Notes: generated from the sequence alone by a model not told the origin. Positions 8,105 to 14,634 are shown, numbered from the stretch's first letter. The stretch: 64,000 nucleotides of DNA from Microvirga soli (GCF_016734765.1 NZ_JAERQE010000028.1:1-64000); one strand, 5' to 3'. Translations and numbers: made by a program.

Positions 8105-8122
8105 GAGCTTCAACGCGGGCTT
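8094..8122 (+). terminator. Intrinsic terminator after the permease gene
   Basis: Two perfect 13-base arms (AAGCCCGCGTTGA at 8094-8106 and its complement at 8110-8122) enclose a 3-base loop, 27 bases after the permease stop. The T-tract after it is short and mixed (CCTCATTT). Confidence 0.75.
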
Positions 8123-8192
8123 CCTCATTTAGTCCGGCCTGTTCCATGATGGCCGGCGGCGGCTCGCATTCTTTCCGCACTAGGGATGTCAC

Positions 8193-9053
8193 ATGAGCTC
8201 CGACCAGAAACAGACCCTGCCGCCTCAGGTACAGGACCAGCAGCCCGGCCACGAGACCGAGATGAACCCGCGGCCCGACTACGAGCCGCGCTATCCGGGC
8301 AGCAACCGGCTGCAGGGCAAGGTTGCCCTCATTACCGGCGGCGACAGCGGCATCGGGCGCGCGACGGCCGTTCTGTTTGCCCGCGAGGGCGCCGATCTCG
8401 CGATCATGTACCTGAACGAGAACGAGGATGCGCAGGAGACGAAGCGCCTTGTGGAGCGGGAAGGGCGCTCGTGCCTGACCATCGCGGGTGATGTGGGCGA
8501 TCCCGGCTTCTGCCGCTCGGCGGTGGATCAGGTAATCAAGCGCTTCGGCAAGCTCGATGTGCTGGTCAACAACGCCGCAGAGCAGCACCCGAAGAAGGAG
8601 ATCGAGGAGATCACGCCCGATCAGATCGACCGCACCTTCCGCACCAATATCTTCGGCTATTTCTACATGGTTCAAGCGGCGATGCCACATCTCAAGAAGG
8701 GAACCGCCATCATCAACACCACGTCGGTGACGGCCTATCGCGGCAGCGGCGACCTCCTCGACTACAGCGCCACCAAAGGCGCGATTGTCGCTTTCACGCG
8801 TTCACTGGCACAGAAGCTCGCCGGGGAGGGGATTCGCGTGAACGGCGTGGCGCCGGGCCCGATCTGGACGCCGCTGATCCCCTCGACATTCCCGGCCGAG
8901 AAGGTGAAGCAGTTCGGCGCCAATACGCCCATGAAGCGCCCTGGCCAGCCGAATGAGGTGGCGCCGTCCTACCTGTTCCTGGCGTCCGAGGATTCTTCCT
9001 ACATCACTGGCTCGGTCCTGCACCCGAATGGCGGCGATCCCACAGAGGCCTGA
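8193..9053 (+). CDS. SDR-family oxidoreductase, stress-type
   Basis: This 286-residue classical short-chain dehydrogenase carries the cofactor motif ITGGDSGIG (residues 47-55), a NNAA segment and the catalytic Ser and YSATK pair. The long polar N-terminus (PPQVQDQQPGHETEMNPRPD) and PGSNRLQGKVALITGG place it in the YghA/YdaD group, including Bacillus general stress protein 39. The substrate is unknown; carbonyl or sugar alcohol oxidation is usual in the class. An exact EcfG-type promoter lies 88 bases upstream, which agrees with a stress role. Confidence 0.85.
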   Translation: MSSDQKQTLPPQVQDQQPGHETEMNPRPDYEPRYPGSNRLQGKVALITGGDSGIGRATAVLFAREGADLAIMYLNENEDAQETKRLVEREGRSCLTIAGDVGDPGFCRSAVDQVIKRFGKLDVLVNNAAEQHPKKEIEEITPDQIDRTFRTNIFGYFYMVQAAMPHLKKGTAIINTTSVTAYRGSGDLLDYSATKGAIVAFTRSLAQKLAGEGIRVNGVAPGPIWTPLIPSTFPAEKVKQFGANTPMKRPGQPNEVAPSYLFLASEDSSYITGSVLHPNGGDPTEA

Positions 9054-9061
9054 AACAAGAA

Positions 9062-9083
9062 GGGCGGCTCTTTCGAGCCGCCC
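9062..9083. terminator. Terminator hairpin after the SDR gene
   Basis: GGGCGGCTC (9062-9070) pairs with GAGCCGCCC (9075-9083) and sits between two convergent genes, 8 bases after the SDR stop. AATTCTG follows on the plus strand and TTCTTG on the minus strand, so it may serve both genes. Confidence 0.7.
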
Positions 9084-9107
9084 AATTCTGTGGCGCTGTG
9101 GGAGAGG

Positions 9108-9311
9108 TCAGCGTCTGCGGCGCACGCGCACCGGAACCGGGCTATGCGAAGGCGTCATGAGCACGAAGAGCAACATGATGGCCGAGAGGGAGCCACCAAT
9201 CAGAAACAGAACTTCCGCGATCTCGACATGAGAAGCCACGCCGGTGATCGCTGCAAAGACAGCAACAACTGCAAAGATGAAAAGTGCACGAAGGGCAACA
9301 GGACGATTCAT
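9108..9311 (-). CDS. Small two-helix membrane protein, EcfG-controlled
   Basis: This 67-residue protein has two hydrophobic segments (FIFAVVAVFAAITGVA and VLFLIGGSLSAIMLLFVLM) and a very basic tail (RVRRRR), so it should be an inner-membrane hairpin with a cytoplasmic C-terminus. I do not recognise a named family. Its layout resembles the DUF1328 protein encoded divergently at 9509. An exact EcfG promoter lies 28 bases upstream of the start on the minus strand, so stress induction is likely. Confidence 0.7.
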   Translation of the reverse strand: MNRPVALRALFIFAVVAVFAAITGVASHVEIAEVLFLIGGSLSAIMLLFVLMTPSHSPVPVRVRRRR

Positions 9312-9338
9312 TGGTCATCTCTCCCAAGTGTTTTTAAA

Positions 9339-9363
9339 AACGTGTGGCGGGAAGCCGAGTTCC
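9339..9363 (-). promoter_or_regulatory. EcfG-type promoter, leftward
   Basis: On the minus strand GGAAC (9363-9359), 16 bases, CGTT (9342-9339) match the EcfG consensus and point to the small membrane-protein gene that starts at 9311. Confidence 0.8.
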
Positions 9364-9431
9364 ATACGAATAAAAGCCTGGAGGATTACTTTTGAACGAC
9401 TGATGAACGGGTTTGATAAGTCGCTTACGGT

Positions 9432-9457
9432 GGAACCTTACAGTCGCGCTTGGCGTT
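9432..9457 (+). promoter_or_regulatory. EcfG-type promoter, rightward
   Basis: GGAAC (9432-9436), 17 bases, CGTT (9454-9457), 51 bases upstream of the DUF1328 gene. It is divergent from the EcfG promoter at 9339-9363, so both small membrane-protein genes would respond together. Confidence 0.8.
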
Positions 9458-9508
9458 ATTTGAACATCGTCGGCTTACAGTCGATTGTCATCTTAGTGAG
9501 GTAACACC

Positions 9509-9682
9509 ATGCTCGGTTGGGCAGTCACTTTTCTCATCATCGCTCTCGTCGCAGCTCTGTTCGGCTTCGGGGGCATCGCCGGCACCGCAGTGGAAATCGC
9601 GAAGCTGATCTTCTTCGTTGCCATCGTGCTGTTCGCGATCTCGGCCGTCATCGGTCTGCTGCGTGGGCGCAGCCCTATGTGA
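9509..9682 (+). CDS. DUF1328 small membrane protein
   Basis: This 57-residue protein ([20 protein letters not shown], then [20 protein letters not shown]) has the two-helix layout and sequence of DUF1328/YtjA proteins, which are common stress-associated membrane peptides of unknown function. GTGAGG lies upstream of the ATG. It has its own EcfG-type promoter 51 bases upstream. The gene is convergent with ecfG and separated from it by a bidirectional hairpin. Confidence 0.85.
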   Translation: MLGWAVTFLIIALVAALFGFGGIAGTAVEIAKLIFFVAIVLFAISAVIGLLRGRSPM

Positions 9683-9707
9683 TGCCGCTACGGCATAATT
9701 GACGTCG

Positions 9708-9731
9708 AACGCCGCCTTCAAAGGCGGCGTT
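9708..9731. terminator. Bidirectional terminator between DUF1328 gene and ecfG
   Basis: AACGCCGCCTT (9708-9718) and AAGGCGGCGTT (9721-9731) form a strong stem between two convergent genes. TTGTCATT follows on the plus strand. Confidence 0.65.
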
Positions 9732-9752
9732 TGTCATTGGGGTCTATCTGGA

Positions 9753-10298
9753 TCAGCCCTGCAGGGCTGCCCGGGTCATGCTGTCGGGGCCAAGATCGTC
9801 GATGTCAGTGACATTCAACACTGAGGCGAGCCGCAGGCGCGCCCGGTTGACGCGGCTCTTGACGGTACCGATGGCGCAGCCGCAGATGTTCGCGGCTTCC
9901 TCATAGGAAAAGCCCGATGCTCCCACCAGCAGCAGGGCCTCGCGCTGGTCGGAGGGAAGCTGGGCGAGGGCGCTGCGGAAATCCTCGAAATCAAGGTGAG
10001 AGCCTTGCTCGGGTTGAACCTTCAGCCGTCCGGCATAGGAGCCGTCAGGGTCCTCGACCTCACGTCGGCGTTTTCTGTATTCGGAGTGGAAGAGATTGCG
10101 CAGGATGGTGAAGAGCCACGCGTTCAAGTTCGTGCCGGGCTCGAACCGATGCAGGTTGGAGAGGGCTCGCAGGAGCGTGTCCTGAACAAGGTCATCGGCC
10201 CTGTCGACTTGACCCGAAAGTGAGATGGCGAAGGCGCGGAGGCTGGGGACCGCCGCGAGAAGAGCCTCCCGTAATTCGGGTTCAGGCTCTGAGGTCAT
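9753..10298 (-). CDS. ecfG: General stress ECF sigma factor EcfG
   Basis: This 181-residue ECF sigma factor has region 2 (DDLVQDTLLRALSNLHRFEP, then NAWLFTILRN) and region 4 (LPSDQREALLLVGASGFSYE, then GTVKSRVNRARLRL). Both the sequence and the position fit EcfG of the ECF15 group. It directs RNA polymerase to GGAAC-N16/17-CGTT promoters and is held inactive by NepR until PhyR is phosphorylated. The start codon overlaps the nepR stop (ATGA), so the two are translationally coupled. The operon's own promoter is of the EcfG type, which implies positive autoregulation. Confidence 0.95.
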   Translation of the reverse strand: MTSEPEPELREALLAAVPSLRAFAISLSGQVDRADDLVQDTLLRALSNLHRFEPGTNLNAWLFTILRNLFHSEYRKRRREVEDPDGSYAGRLKVQPEQGSHLDFEDFRSALAQLPSDQREALLLVGASGFSYEEAANICGCAIGTVKSRVNRARLRLASVLNVTDIDDLGPDSMTRAALQG

Positions 10299-10516
10299 TG
10301 AGACCTGTCCTTTTGTCCGTTCTTGTCCAGCTGGTCGAGCAGGTCTCTGAAACGGTCGGGCACAGGCTGCTGCATGAGTTCGTCGTACATGGCGCGGAGC
10401 TGGTCGCCGATGCGCTTCTGGCTGCCGCTGTCGAGTTTAGGATCGGTTGCAAGCGTTCCATCTGGGCCGTTTTCGAGACCGGCCCGAGCAAGCTTGTTCC
10501 CCTTATCAACCGTCAT
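10295..10516 (-). CDS. nepR: Anti-sigma factor NepR
   Basis: This 73-residue protein carries the conserved NepR core (QKRIGDQLRAMYDELMQQPV, then PDRFRDLLDQLD). That core forms two helices that bind either EcfG or the sigma-like domain of phosphorylated PhyR. The N- and C-terminal tails are short and polar, as is usual. The ATG at 10516 follows AAGGGGA on the minus strand. It leads a two-gene operon with ecfG, divergent from phyR, the classical alphaproteobacterial layout. No cognate HWE/HisKA2 kinase gene is in the window. Confidence 0.95.
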   Translation of the reverse strand: MTVDKGNKLARAGLENGPDGTLATDPKLDSGSQKRIGDQLRAMYDELMQQPVPDRFRDLLDQLDKNGQKDRSQ

Positions 10517-10592
10517 ATTCGTCCCCTTGCCACCCCTCGTTTATCCGGGGTAGCCAACCTTGGCAGTATCCATATATTCGTTTTCGAGCAAT

Positions 10593-10617
10593 AACGCTCA
10601 TTGCTGCACCCGGTTCC
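10593..10617 (-). promoter_or_regulatory. EcfG-type promoter of nepR-ecfG
   Basis: On the minus strand GGAAC (10617-10613), 16 bases, CGTT (10596-10593), 77 bases upstream of nepR. It would make ecfG self-activating. Only 7 bases separate it from the divergent phyR promoter, so the two -35 elements lie back to back. Confidence 0.85.
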
Positions 10618-10624
10618 ATTCGAC

Positions 10625-10649
10625 GGAACTTTTGCAGCTTTGCCGCGTT
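10625..10649 (+). promoter_or_regulatory. EcfG-type promoter of phyR
   Basis: GGAAC (10625-10629), 16 bases, CGTT (10646-10649), 50 bases upstream of the phyR ATG. It closes a feedback loop in which EcfG raises the level of its own anti-anti-sigma factor. Confidence 0.85.
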
Positions 10650-10699
10650 GAACGAACCATCGGTACAACGAGTCAAAAGCACAGTTTAAGGGGAAGCGA

Positions 10700-11506
10700 A
10701 TGTCGACAGCCCAGCTTGTCGTCCAGCACTTACCATACCTTCGTCGCTACGCGCGCGCACTCACAGGCAGTCAGATGGCCGGTGATGCCTATGTGGCTGC
10801 CACCCTCGAGACGCTTGTGAGCGAGCCTGAGACCATCGGCCCTTCCGGAAACGTGAAGGTCGAGCTCTTCCAGGTGTTCACCCGGATCTGGAACTCCCTG
10901 TCGGTGAACGGTCGGAGCGAGCAGATTCAGCGCGACCTGCCGGCTGAGGTCCGCCTCGGGCAGATCACACCGCTTCCCCGTCAGGCTTTTCTTCTCTCCT
11001 GCCTCGAAGGCTTTGGAGAAGAGGAAGTCGGCCAGATCCTCGATGTCGACACGCGAACCGTGCGCGACCTCGTCGACGAAGCGGGCCGTGAGCTTGCGGC
11101 CGATATGGCGACCGACATCCTCATCATCGAGGACGAGCCGCTGATCGCTATGGATCTTGAGGCTCTTGTCGAAGGCTTGGGCCACAACGTCACTGGCGTC
11201 GCCCGCACGCGGACGGAAGCCGTCAAGCTGGCTGCCGCCAAGCAGCCCGGCCTGATCCTAGCCGACATTCAGCTGGCAGACGGAAGCTCCGGCCTCGACG
11301 CGGTGAACGACCTCCTCAAGTCCTTCGAGGTCCCGGTCATCTTCATCACGGCCTATCCGGAGCGGTTCCTCACGGGCGAACGCCCTGAGCCGGCGTTCCT
11401 GATTGCCAAGCCGTTCCAGCCGGCGAACGTATCCGCCGTCATCAGCCAAGCCCTGTTCTTCCAGCAGAGCGCCCGCAGGCGCGAGGCGCGCGCTGCGACG
11501 GCATAA
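10700..11506 (+). CDS. phyR: Response regulator and anti-anti-sigma factor PhyR
   Basis: This 268-residue protein has the PhyR architecture. A sigma-like N-terminal domain (about 1-130; ARALTGSQMAGDAYVAATLE and LPRQAFLLSCLEGF) mimics EcfG and captures NepR. A C-terminal receiver domain (about 138-258) has acidic residues in IIEDEP, the phospho-acceptor D189 in LILADIQLADG, and the late Lys in LIAKPF. Phosphorylation opens the protein so that the sigma-like domain pulls NepR off EcfG. The length is normal for the family. It is divergent from nepR-ecfG, has its own EcfG-type promoter, and is followed by a strong terminator. Confidence 0.95.
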   Translation: MSTAQLVVQHLPYLRRYARALTGSQMAGDAYVAATLETLVSEPETIGPSGNVKVELFQVFTRIWNSLSVNGRSEQIQRDLPAEVRLGQITPLPRQAFLLSCLEGFGEEEVGQILDVDTRTVRDLVDEAGRELAADMATDILIIEDEPLIAMDLEALVEGLGHNVTGVARTRTEAVKLAAAKQPGLILADIQLADGSSGLDAVNDLLKSFEVPVIFITAYPERFLTGERPEPAFLIAKPFQPANVSAVISQALFFQQSARRREARAATA

Positions 11507-11533
11507 GACCAAACGGATACCAACCTGAATAGT

Positions 11534-11561
11534 AATAGCCCGGCTTAAAGGCCGGGCTATT
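11534..11561 (+). terminator. Intrinsic terminator of phyR
   Basis: AATAGCCCGGC (11534-11544) and GCCGGGCTATT (11551-11561) form an 11-base stem with a 6-base loop, followed by CTTTTG, 27 bases after the phyR stop. Confidence 0.85.
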
Positions 11562-11585
11562 CTTTTGTGCTGATGTATTGGACGC

Positions 11586-11668
11586 AAAAAAAGACGGGCT
11601 CTAAAGCCCGTCTAAGGTGCCGGCCAATGCACAAGGGGAATGCGGGGAGGACCAGGAGGCCGGTACCT
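11586..11668 (-). ncRNA. Candidate EcfG-dependent C-rich small RNA 1
   Basis: Leftward transcript of about 83 nt with no ORF. It begins a few bases after an exact EcfG promoter (11673-11698) and ends at a perfect terminator: arms 11605-11613 and 11592-11600, then seven T. The 5' part folds into a long hairpin, GGTACCGGCC (11667-11658) pairing with GGCCGGCACC (11625-11616) with one mismatch, extended by flanking A-T pairs. Its loop is C-rich: GGTCCTCCCC, then CCCCTTG at 11638-11632. Such a loop could pair with Shine-Dalgarno sequences. The same architecture recurs at 13522-13588. By analogy with Caulobacter GsrN, a sigma-T sRNA with a C-rich loop, I infer post-transcriptional control in the stress response. 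Confidence 0.75.
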
Positions 11669-11672
11669 TAAG

Positions 11673-11698
11673 AACGTCCTATCGAAAACAAAGGTTCC
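11673..11698 (-). promoter_or_regulatory. EcfG-type promoter of sRNA 1
   Basis: On the minus strand GGAAC (11698-11694), 17 bases, CGTT (11676-11673). No ORF follows, only the hairpin RNA that ends at 11586. Confidence 0.8.
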
Positions 11699-11745
11699 AG
11701 GCTTTTTATCCCTCTTTTTATTCTCCTCTCCTACGGAAGGATGCA

Positions 11746-11770
11746 GGAACATCAAAGATACGGTCGCGTT
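11746..11770 (+). promoter_or_regulatory. EcfG-type promoter, rightward
   Basis: GGAAC (11746-11750), 16 bases, CGTT (11767-11770), 41 bases upstream of the secreted-protein gene at 11812 and divergent from the sRNA 1 promoter. Confidence 0.85.
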
Positions 11771-11811
11771 GAATTTTTGAAGCGTCGAGGTTTGAAGAGC
11801 AGGAGAGAGGG

Positions 11812-12330
11812 ATGTTCCGTATCCCTGTAGCACTGGTAGGACTGGCTGGAATTTTCTTCGTTGCAGGAAGCTTCGTTCCTGCTTCCTATCAGGCGCAATC
11901 CGAAGTTCTGGCCGATGCTGCGCTGCCCCAGGGCATGAACGCATCAACCAAGGGTGATCGTATGATTGCCCCGGTTCCGAGCACAAATCCCGCAACCGTG
12001 TCGATCGTTGAGCTCGTCGGCGTCACCCAGGCAACGGTGATCCTTCGCGACCGGGACGGGAAGGTGCTCTATAAGTCCGATCCTCATTCCGGCACGACCA
12101 CCTACGCCCGCGATACGGACCTGCCTGTGGTCACTCTCAAGGAAAACGTCCGGGCTCCCGCTGCCCAGCATCCGGTCAGCCAGCGGGAGGGCATCGAAGT
12201 TCCCCGTGAGCAGAAGCCGAAAGCCCGCAAGCCGGTCGGCTGCCTCGGCGATGTCAGTCCCCTGGCAAAGGCCAGCGCCGACCGGATGCCGAGCCTCTGC
12301 TTGGTGTCGCTGCAGCAGTCGCTCTCCTGA
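11812..12330 (+). CDS. Secreted hypothetical protein, EcfG-controlled
   Basis: This 172-residue protein has an N-terminal hydrophobic signal or anchor (residues 1-24, VALVGLAGIFFVAGSFVPA). The rest is hydrophilic, with a possible small beta-rich unit (VTQATVILRDRDGKVLYKSD), a basic Pro/Lys patch (PREQKPKARKPVG) and two C-terminal cysteines that could pair in the periplasm. I recognise no family. GAGAGAGGG lies just before the ATG. The exact EcfG promoter upstream puts it in the stress regulon. Confidence 0.75.
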   Translation: MFRIPVALVGLAGIFFVAGSFVPASYQAQSEVLADAALPQGMNASTKGDRMIAPVPSTNPATVSIVELVGVTQATVILRDRDGKVLYKSDPHSGTTTYARDTDLPVVTLKENVRAPAAQHPVSQREGIEVPREQKPKARKPVGCLGDVSPLAKASADRMPSLCLVSLQQSLS

Positions 12331-12438
12331 CAAGCGCGGAAGAGTGAAGCGCCCTTACAAGACGCAGCCTTCCGCATCATGAGACAGGCGCCACATAAGG
12401 CAATGGATCCTCATGGCAGGTCTTGGCTGTATAGCCGA

Positions 12439-12465
12439 GGAACCAAATGTCTCCGCGGTGGTTCC
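12439..12465. promoter_or_regulatory. Palindromic near-EcfG element
   Basis: GGAACCA and TGGTTCC flank 13 bases, so both strands read GGAAC-N16-GGTT. This is one base off the EcfG consensus and is symmetric. It lies alone in the gap 12331-12687. It may be a weak bidirectional promoter or a regulator site. No ORF follows closely on either strand. Confidence 0.35.
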
Positions 12466-12513
12466 CACTATTAGGCTTGGTGCTGCTGCTTCCCCCAAGA
12501 GGCGGCAAAGAAG

Positions 12514-12578
12514 ATTTGTTATTATAACAAATATTAACAAGTATTCACATTAAGCTGTAATGTTGAACGGGCCGTTCA
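12514..12578. promoter_or_regulatory. Two palindromes upstream of the PRC-barrel gene
   Basis: ATTTGTTA/TAACAAAT (12514-12532) and TGAACGG-G-CCGTTCA (12564-12578) are perfect inverted repeats in an AT-rich stretch just upstream of the EcfG promoter at 12604. They could be binding sites that add a second input to the gene at 12688. No regulator is known. Confidence 0.4.
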
Positions 12579-12603
12579 CATTGCCTTGAATAAGACAATG
12601 TTC

Positions 12604-12628
12604 GGAACGGTTGCTCATGCCGGGCGTT
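12604..12628 (+). promoter_or_regulatory. EcfG-type promoter of the PRC-barrel gene
   Basis: GGAAC (12604-12608), 16 bases, CGTT (12625-12628), 59 bases upstream of the ATG at 12688. Confidence 0.85.
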
Positions 12629-12687
12629 TAACCCTCGCGCACTTTGGCGCTTAACGCGATTTAATGTACTCTCAGGAGAAATAAGCA

Positions 12688-13434
12688 ATGCTGAAGAAGC
12701 ATATGGCAGCTTGCCTTGTAGTGACGGCTTTCGCGGCTGCGCCCGCCTTTGCACAGACCTCCACCACTCCCTCGGCCCCGACTGACCGTCCGGCTGCATC
12801 CGGCACCGGCACCACGTCGACCGGCTCGCCGGCCATGCAGCCCGGTGCCTCGGGTTCGTCGTCGACGATGAGCCAGTCCTCATCGACCATGAGCCAGAGC
12901 GGCGGCATGCAGGGTCAATTCATGACCAAGATGGAGTCCAATCATGTCATGGCGTCCGATCTGATCGGCACCAAGGTGGTCGGCTCCAATAACGAATCGA
13001 TCGGCGACATCAACGACGTCATTATGGACCGCAACGGCCAGATCATGGCGGCCGTGGTTGGCGTCGGCGGCTTCCTCGGCATCGGCGAGAAGGATGTAGC
13101 CGTTCCGTTCAACGCCCTCGAGTTCCAGAGCGCCCAGCAGGCTCAGGCCGCGAACAGCAGCGCTGGTGGCAACAACAACAGCGTCGCGACGACAGGCTCG
13201 ACCACGACGGGCAACACCACTGCGACCGGCGCCGGTACGGCTGGATCCGGCACAGCTGCTTCGACCAACATGACGGCCAGCAACGCCTCGAGCAACCAGA
13301 ACCAGCCTGAGCGTGTGGTTCTGCGCATGACGAAGGATCAGCTGCAGGCCGCTCCTGCCTTTGATGAGGATGGCAATAACTCGACCACCGGTTCTGCCGG
13401 CCAGTCGGGAACCACGACGGCACCTAAGCAGTAA
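12688..13434 (+). CDS. Periplasmic PRC-barrel domain protein
   Basis: This 248-residue protein has a clear signal peptide (residues 1-22, ending AFAQ) and then a Ser/Thr/Gly-rich linker. A PRC-barrel domain follows (about 85-150; ASDLIGTKVVGSNNESIGDI, IMAAVVGVGGFLGIGEKDVA). A second low-complexity Ser/Thr/Asn/Gly region and a short conserved tail (RVVLRMTKDQLQAAPAF) complete it. Exported PRC-barrel proteins of this type are common in Rhizobiales and often stress-induced; the function is unknown. CAGGAGAA precedes the ATG. An exact EcfG promoter lies upstream. Confidence 0.85.
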   Translation: MLKKHMAACLVVTAFAAAPAFAQTSTTPSAPTDRPAASGTGTTSTGSPAMQPGASGSSSTMSQSSSTMSQSGGMQGQFMTKMESNHVMASDLIGTKVVGSNNESIGDINDVIMDRNGQIMAAVVGVGGFLGIGEKDVAVPFNALEFQSAQQAQAANSSAGGNNNSVATTGSTTTGNTTATGAGTAGSGTAASTNMTASNASSNQNQPERVVLRMTKDQLQAAPAFDEDGNNSTTGSAGQSGTTTAPKQ

Positions 13435-13460
13435 TCTGCTGCTTGGCTGAAGACCGAAAC

Positions 13461-13484
13461 GGCGTCTGGGGAAACCCAGGCGCC
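13461..13484 (+). terminator. Terminator of the PRC-barrel gene
   Basis: GGCGTCTGGG (13461-13470) and CCCAGGCGCC (13475-13484) pair with one G-U around a GAAA loop, followed by GCTTTC, 26 bases after the stop. Confidence 0.75.
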
Positions 13485-13521
13485 GCTTTCATGTCTGTGA
13501 CTGCCAAGCGCTAGGGCAAAA

Positions 13522-13588
13522 TAAAAGGCGCAGCCATAAAGCTGCGCCTTAAAGGTGCCAGTCCAAGGGGGCATTCGGACCGGTTACC
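13522..13588 (-). ncRNA. Candidate EcfG-dependent C-rich small RNA 2
   Basis: Leftward transcript of about 67-70 nt with no ORF. It starts just after an exact EcfG promoter (13594-13618) and ends at a 10-base-pair terminator (arms 13541-13550 and 13525-13534) followed by TTTTATTTT. The 5' hairpin pairs GGTAACCGGTCC (13588-13577) with GGACTGGCACC (13564-13554), allowing a bulge and a mismatch. It presents the loop GAATGCCCCC, which runs into CCCCTTG (13570-13564). Stem position, the GGCACCTT junction and the CCCCTTG loop match sRNA 1 at 11586-11668, while the other bases differ. They are therefore probable paralogues sharing one loop. Confidence 0.75.
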
Positions 13589-13593
13589 AGCAT

Positions 13594-13618
13594 AACGGCC
13601 CCGGTCTTATCCAGTTCC
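13594..13618 (-). promoter_or_regulatory. EcfG-type promoter of sRNA 2
   Basis: On the minus strand GGAAC (13618-13614), 16 bases, CGTT (13597-13594). The predicted start falls at the base of the first sRNA hairpin. Confidence 0.8.
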
Positions 13619-13690
13619 AAGGAAACTCAAAAAATCTTTCGCCTCTTTCAGCGCGATCTTCCGCGGCGATCCAGACCTGTTGACGCACAA

Positions 13691-13715
13691 GGAACCGGGG
13701 TTCGAGGCATACGTT
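13691..13715 (+). promoter_or_regulatory. EcfG-type promoter, rightward
   Basis: GGAAC (13691-13695), 16 bases, CGTT (13712-13715), 26 bases upstream of the small gene at 13742. The short leader holds only a strong CGGAGGA ribosome binding site. Confidence 0.85.
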
Positions 13716-13741
13716 GCCGTAAGCAGGATGCGGAGGAAACC

Positions 13742-13978
13742 ATGACTGCGACGAACGAACTGGATGCCGTCTTATGCCAGGAAGAACTGCCGGATGAGTT
13801 CTCCAGGCTGACTTCAAGCTCTCCATCCAGGGACAAGCTGTCGGTAGCCTCCATGCTCAGCGGCATGATTTCCGTCTGTCACCAGGACGATGTGACCTGT
13901 CCCCTGATGCTGAGGCGTCATCTCGTTGTCCCCGCTTGGCCGCATGTGGTGCCGACCGGGGTTAGTTCAGGCATCTGA
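13742..13978 (+). CDS. Small hypothetical stress-regulon protein
   Basis: This 78-residue protein is not recognised. It has an acidic N-terminal third (NELDAVLCQEELPDEFSRL) and three cysteines, and no signal or membrane segment. Support comes from context: an excellent ribosome binding site (CGGAGGAAACC before the ATG) and an exact EcfG promoter 26 bases upstream. The next ORF starts 28 bases after its stop, so both are likely one stress-induced operon. Confidence 0.6.
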   Translation: MTATNELDAVLCQEELPDEFSRLTSSSPSRDKLSVASMLSGMISVCHQDDVTCPLMLRRHLVVPAWPHVVPTGVSSGI

Positions 13979-14006
13979 ACGATCAGCAGTTCTAAGGTTT
14001 TCCTTT

Positions 14007-14558
14007 ATGGTTGAAGTATCGTCCATCCCGTTTGCCGCCGGTCCCGTGGCGGTTCTGCTCCACCCGAGCGTCGTTCCGGTCATCGATGTGTTCCGCTCGC
14101 TGAATCGCCTCGAGGACCATTACGACTTGGCCATGCTCGATGGACCTGAGCAGGCGCTGTCGACCTATACCCAGGCCGAAACTGCAAAAGGAATTGTCTC
14201 GGACGCGCTCCTTCTCGCCTTTGCGCTCACCCGGCAGCGTGGACGATCGTTCATCCACAGGCCAGTTGGCTCCAGGCATGGAAGCCTGGACGAGTATTCT
14301 CTCCTAACCCTGATTGGCGCCTCACGCGATCCGTCCTCGGAGGTGGCGCTCGAGGCTGCTCGTTATCTCGACATCGTGTCGCTCGATTTCATGGCGGCCC
14401 TGGCAGGAGATCTGGTGCGGCAGATCGATCTCGGTGCCGTGGCGTTCGAAGTTCCGGGGCTTTCCGAATTCCGAGCCATCACAGGCATTGGAGAAGTTGA
14501 AGAAGTTCTCGTGGAGACAGCTTTGACGCGTGCTGAATTCAGCTTCAGACATCAGTAA
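14007..14558 (+). CDS. Hypothetical protein, second gene of EcfG operon
   Basis: This 183-residue soluble protein matches no family I know. The ATG at 14007 is preceded by TAAGG; the frame extends up to 13926 inside the previous gene. The sequence has a regular core (VAVLLHPSVVPVIDVFRSLN; LEAARYLDIVSLDFMAALAG) with no nucleotide-binding motif, signal peptide or membrane span. It probably shares the EcfG promoter at 13691 with the small gene before it. A strong hairpin follows. Confidence 0.6.
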   Translation: MVEVSSIPFAAGPVAVLLHPSVVPVIDVFRSLNRLEDHYDLAMLDGPEQALSTYTQAETAKGIVSDALLLAFALTRQRGRSFIHRPVGSRHGSLDEYSLLTLIGASRDPSSEVALEAARYLDIVSLDFMAALAGDLVRQIDLGAVAFEVPGLSEFRAITGIGEVEEVLVETALTRAEFSFRHQ

Positions 14559-14586
14559 ATAATTGTTTCAATTGATCAATAAAAGT

Positions 14587-14611
14587 AAAGGGGCCGCTGA
14601 GCGGCCCCTTT
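14587..14611. terminator. Bidirectional terminator
   Basis: AAAGGGGCCGCT and AGCGGCCCCTTT form a near-perfect stem between the convergent genes at 14558 and 14635. T-runs on either strand are short (TTTGATG; TTTACTTTT), so it may stop both. Confidence 0.75.
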
Positions 14612-14634
14612 GATGATTTCAGCTGATGAAAGCG

